A program made the translations under genes and the position numbers. The notes beneath the pieces are model-generated. The model had not been told where the DNA came from. It saw only the letters and a list, made by a program, of their open reading frames with translations, and made no database searches. Shown piece by piece: positions 61,897 to 64,000 of a stretch of DNA of 64,000 nucleotides. Source of the DNA: Labilithrix luteola (GTDB lineage: Bacteria; Myxococcota_A; Polyangia; Polyangiales; Polyangiaceae); contig NZ_CP012333.1 in assembly GCF_001263205.1 (NCBI RefSeq), positions 10,707,501 through 10,771,500 on the forward strand. Direction: 5' to 3'. Position 1 is the stretch's first letter; each line of letters opens with the position of its first letter.

Positions 61897-62312
61897 TCGC
61901 CGCGTTCCCCTTCACATCTCTTCGGATGCGGGACTCGCGAGGTCGGTTGCGCGAATCCTGATCGAAAATCGTCAGAGCAGAAGAGGGTTGTTACCCGCCG
62001 CGGGAGAAGGCGACCTCTTCGGCTCTTTCCGGGCGTCGGGCCAGACGTCGGAACGCGCATCGACCGCGACGAGCGACCGGATTTGCTCGGGCGACATGGA
62101 GAGGGGCGATGACATCGCCAGCCACCGGTCGCGCGAGATGCGTGCCGTTCGAAGGCGACCTATGCGACATCCTCCCCACCGTATCCCGGCAGGCCCATCC
62201 GTAAAAAGGGCCCTCGGGCCCGACCCTCGCACACCTCTGCCGCCAAGAACGGACAAGCTGGTGCTTGCTCTCGCCTCCGAGTCCGAGATTGCGTGTTAAT
62301 CTGGGCCCTCCG
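61897..62312. other. Gene-poor stretch with a minus-strand terminator-like hairpin
   Basis: No supported gene in 416 bp. On the minus strand GGGCC/GGCCC with a 4-nt loop is followed by TTTTTAC (62221-62202), an intrinsic-terminator-like signal, though no minus-strand gene precedes it. A 47-codon minus-strand ORF at 61972-62115 has GC-rich third positions but no recognisable content; it was not called. Confidence 0.4.
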
Positions 62313-64000
62313 ATGGCGCCTCCCGACAGGACAAGCCCGGGCGACACGAGCTTGCTGAGTCTCGTGCCTCCACCTCCGCCTTCCGACGGGACCAACCGCG
62401 TCACGTGCGAGCACGCCGATCGATGCGGCGGCTGCCCGATTATCGGCTTGCCGTATGGCGAGCAGCTCGCGATGAAGCGCGGGCGCGTCGTGCAGTCGGC
62501 TTCGCGCTACCCGGCGCTCGAGCTCGTCTACACGGAACCCGTCGCAGCGGCCGAGCCGGTCGTCGAATACCGGACGCGTGCGAAGCTGATCGTCGGTCCC
62601 GGCGGCAAACTCGGACTCTATGCGAAGGGCGGCGGTCATCAGGTCGTCGACATTCCCAACTGCAAGGTCCTCTCGCCTGCCCTCGCCGTCGTCGCCGAGC
62701 GACTGCGCGCGCAGGTGGCCGCGGACGCCGCGAATGGTGGACCGCTCGCGCCGTTCGATCCCGGCCTCGGCGCGGCGCTGACGCGGACGGGATCTGGAGC
62801 TCTTCGCGCCGTGGACCTCCGCGAAGTTCGCTCTGACGAAGGCTCGAAGGTGCTCGTCACGCTCGTCGTGCAACGAGGGAGAGCCGCCGATCGCGCCAAG
62901 CTGGAAGAAGCCGCTCTCGCACTCGTGCGCGAAGCGCCGTCGATCGCCGGCGTCGCCGTGAACTTCCACGAGGGCGAGTCCCCGCAGATTCTCGGCAACG
63001 AGACCGTCGTCATCCACGGCGTATCGGCCGCCTCCGATCGCATCGGTCTCGCGCGCCACCAGGCAACGTACGGCTCGTTCGTCCAGGCCCACCGCGGTCA
63101 GGCCGAACGCATCCACAAGACGCTCGCCGACGTCCTCGGCATCAGCCAAAGCGGGACGCGCATTCGCGTGCTCGATCTCTACGGCGGCTCGGGCGCGATC
63201 GCGCTCGCGCTCGCGCAAGCCGGCGCCGAAGTGCAGATGGTCGAGTCGTTCGCGCCCGCCGCGAATTACGCGGAACAAGCGGCACTCGAAGACGGTCTCG
63301 CCGTGCGCGCCGAGGCTTCGGACGTCGCCTCCGCGCTGCGTCGGTACGTCGAGCAGCGCGTGAAGTTCGACGCCGCCATCGTCAACCCGCCACGTCGAGG
63401 CATGAGCCCGCTCGCACGCGAGCTCGTGTCGCGCCTCGAGCTGCCGACCATCGGCTACGTCTCGTGCGACCCCGATACGCTCGCGCGCGACCTCGACCAC
63501 TTCACGCGCCTCGGGTACGGCGTCGCCACGCTGCGCCCGCTCGACATGATTCCGCTCACGGACGAAGTCGAGACGATCGCCATCCTCCGGAAGACCGGCG
63601 GCCCCGCACCGAAGGTCGCCTACGAAGACGAAGAGATCCTCGTCGTGGAAAAGGGTCCGCACGAGCCGACCACGCCTCAGGGCGAATACGCGTCGTCCCT
63701 TCTTGCGCGAACGCGTCGCATTCCCGGCGCCGACGGCGCCGTCCCGGTTCACCGACTCGACATCGGCACCAGCGGCCTCGTGATGTTCGTGAAGGATCCG
63801 GCGAACCTGGCGCGGTGGCAGGCCGTCATCGGCCACGAGCTCGCGCGCAAGATCTACGTCGCCGGCGCGCGCGGAGTCACGCCCAGCAAGGGCAGCATCA
63901 CGCGCGACCTCCGCGAAGACGGAAGGATGTATACCGCACGCACGCGCTATCGGCGCCTCGCCGTCGCGAGCGGACACTCCGTGCTCCGCGTCGTGCCCGA
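62313..64000 (+). CDS. RNA uridine-C5 methyltransferase (TrmA/RlmD-like) fused to RluA-like pseudouridine synthase, 3' cut
   Basis: 562 codons are visible; the gene runs off the right edge. The Fe-S cluster site C32-x5-C38-x2-C41 (CEHADRCGGC) and a fourth Cys in IPNCKVLSP match RlmD/RumA. AdoMet motifs: LDLYGGSGAIALALA, NPPRRG and the catalytic Cys in YVSCDPDTLARDL, with RPLDMIPLTDEVETIAIL closing the methyltransferase near residue 430. In the same frame the chain continues YEDEEILVVEKGPHEPT, then VPVHRLDIGTSGLVMF with the pseudouridine-synthase catalytic Asp, ARKIYVAG, and TARTRYRRLAVASGHSVLRVVP, which is an RluA-family domain. Both activities would modify uridines in RNA. No stop or frameshift was found between the two. 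Confidence 0.85.
   Translation, partial: MAPPDRTSPGDTSLLSLVPPPPPSDGTNRVTCEHADRCGGCPIIGLPYGEQLAMKRGRVVQSASRYPALELVYTEPVAAAEPVVEYRTRAKLIVGPGGKLGLYAKGGGHQVVDIPNCKVLSPALAVVAERLRAQVAADAANGGPLAPFDPGLGAALTRTGSGALRAVDLREVRSDEGSKVLVTLVVQRGRAADRAKLEEAALALVREAPSIAGVAVNFHEGESPQILGNETVVIHGVSAASDRIGLARHQATYGSFVQAHRGQAERIHKTLADVLGISQSGTRIRVLDLYGGSGAIALALAQAGAEVQMVESFAPAANYAEQAALEDGLAVRAEASDVASALRRYVEQRVKFDAAIVNPPRRGMSPLARELVSRLELPTIGYVSCDPDTLARDLDHFTRLGYGVATLRPLDMIPLTDEVETIAILRKTGGPAPKVAYEDEEILVVEKGPHEPTTPQGEYASSLLARTRRIPGADGAVPVHRLDIGTSGLVMFVKDPANLARWQAVIGHELARKIYVAGARGVTPSKGSITRDLREDGRMYTARTRYRRLAVASGHSVLRVVP

Noticed and set aside
61972..62115. A 47-codon minus-strand ORF (MSSPLSMSPEQIRSLV...)
   Set aside because: Only its codon third-position bias is suggestive; no ribosome-binding site or recognisable content was found.
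1..64000. CRISPR arrays, IS elements, phage genes, rRNA
   Set aside because: None seen: no regularly spaced repeats, transposase or integrase motifs, or rRNA signatures.

Overview
The window is very GC-rich. It has long shadow ORFs opposite most genes, many GTG and TTG starts, numerous lipoproteins with Gly/Ser linkers and Asp-rich MopE-type metal-binding motifs, Ser/Thr kinases with a C-terminal PEGA domain, several histidine kinases, and an ECF sigma factor paired with an NrsF-like partner. Together these suggest a Myxococcota chromosome, most likely of the Polyangia (Labilithrix/Polyangiaceae type). That placement is inferred from style and was not confirmed by a search. No phage, IS element, integrase or CRISPR array was seen.

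Layout. 0-7.1 kb: 5' part of an ABC substrate-binding lipoprotein, a PEGA Ser/Thr kinase, and envelope lipoproteins including an OmpA-like pair. 7.1-13 kb: an OmpR-type regulator and two tandem VWA lipoproteins with hairpin terminators. 13-25.1 kb: uvrC divergent from a Suv3-like RNA helicase, a TetR regulator divergent from a peroxiredoxin across a GTAC-rich operator, a LigD-type polymerase, a metalloprotease-like lipoprotein, an L,D-transpeptidase, a maiA - Omp85 - DUF4390 run, and tRNA-Arg(CCU). 25.1-31.6 kb: a perfect 74-bp tandem repeat, two polytopic membrane proteins, a DUF362 protein and a metzincin-like lipoprotein. 31.8-41.1 kb: an AddAB/RecBCD-like helicase-nuclease pair, an M3 peptidase and a small Cys-rich protein.

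41.1-45.4 kb is the most unusual part. A minus-strand operon runs MFS exporter, heme-oxygenase-like diiron oxidase, a 46-aa precursor-like peptide, an FAD-dependent halogenase, and the tail of a sedolisin (S53) protease. The exporter and peptide are intact. The oxidase is 5'-damaged and frameshifted, the halogenase carries a nonsense codon plus several frameshifts, and the protease is only a C-terminal remnant joined to the halogenase. It reads as a decaying ribosomal-peptide (RiPP) biosynthetic locus. Upstream lies a cluster of large palindromes sharing one repeated motif.

45.4-64 kb: dipeptide epimerase, a large membrane protein, two ArsA/Get3-type ATPases, a zinc-ribbon protein and a MopE-like lipoprotein, three histidine kinases around an acyl-CoA thioesterase, glycogen synthase, an ECF sigma/NrsF pair, an envelope protein, and finally (cut by the window edge) an apparent fusion of a TrmA/RlmD-type RNA uridine methyltransferase with an RluA-type pseudouridine synthase.
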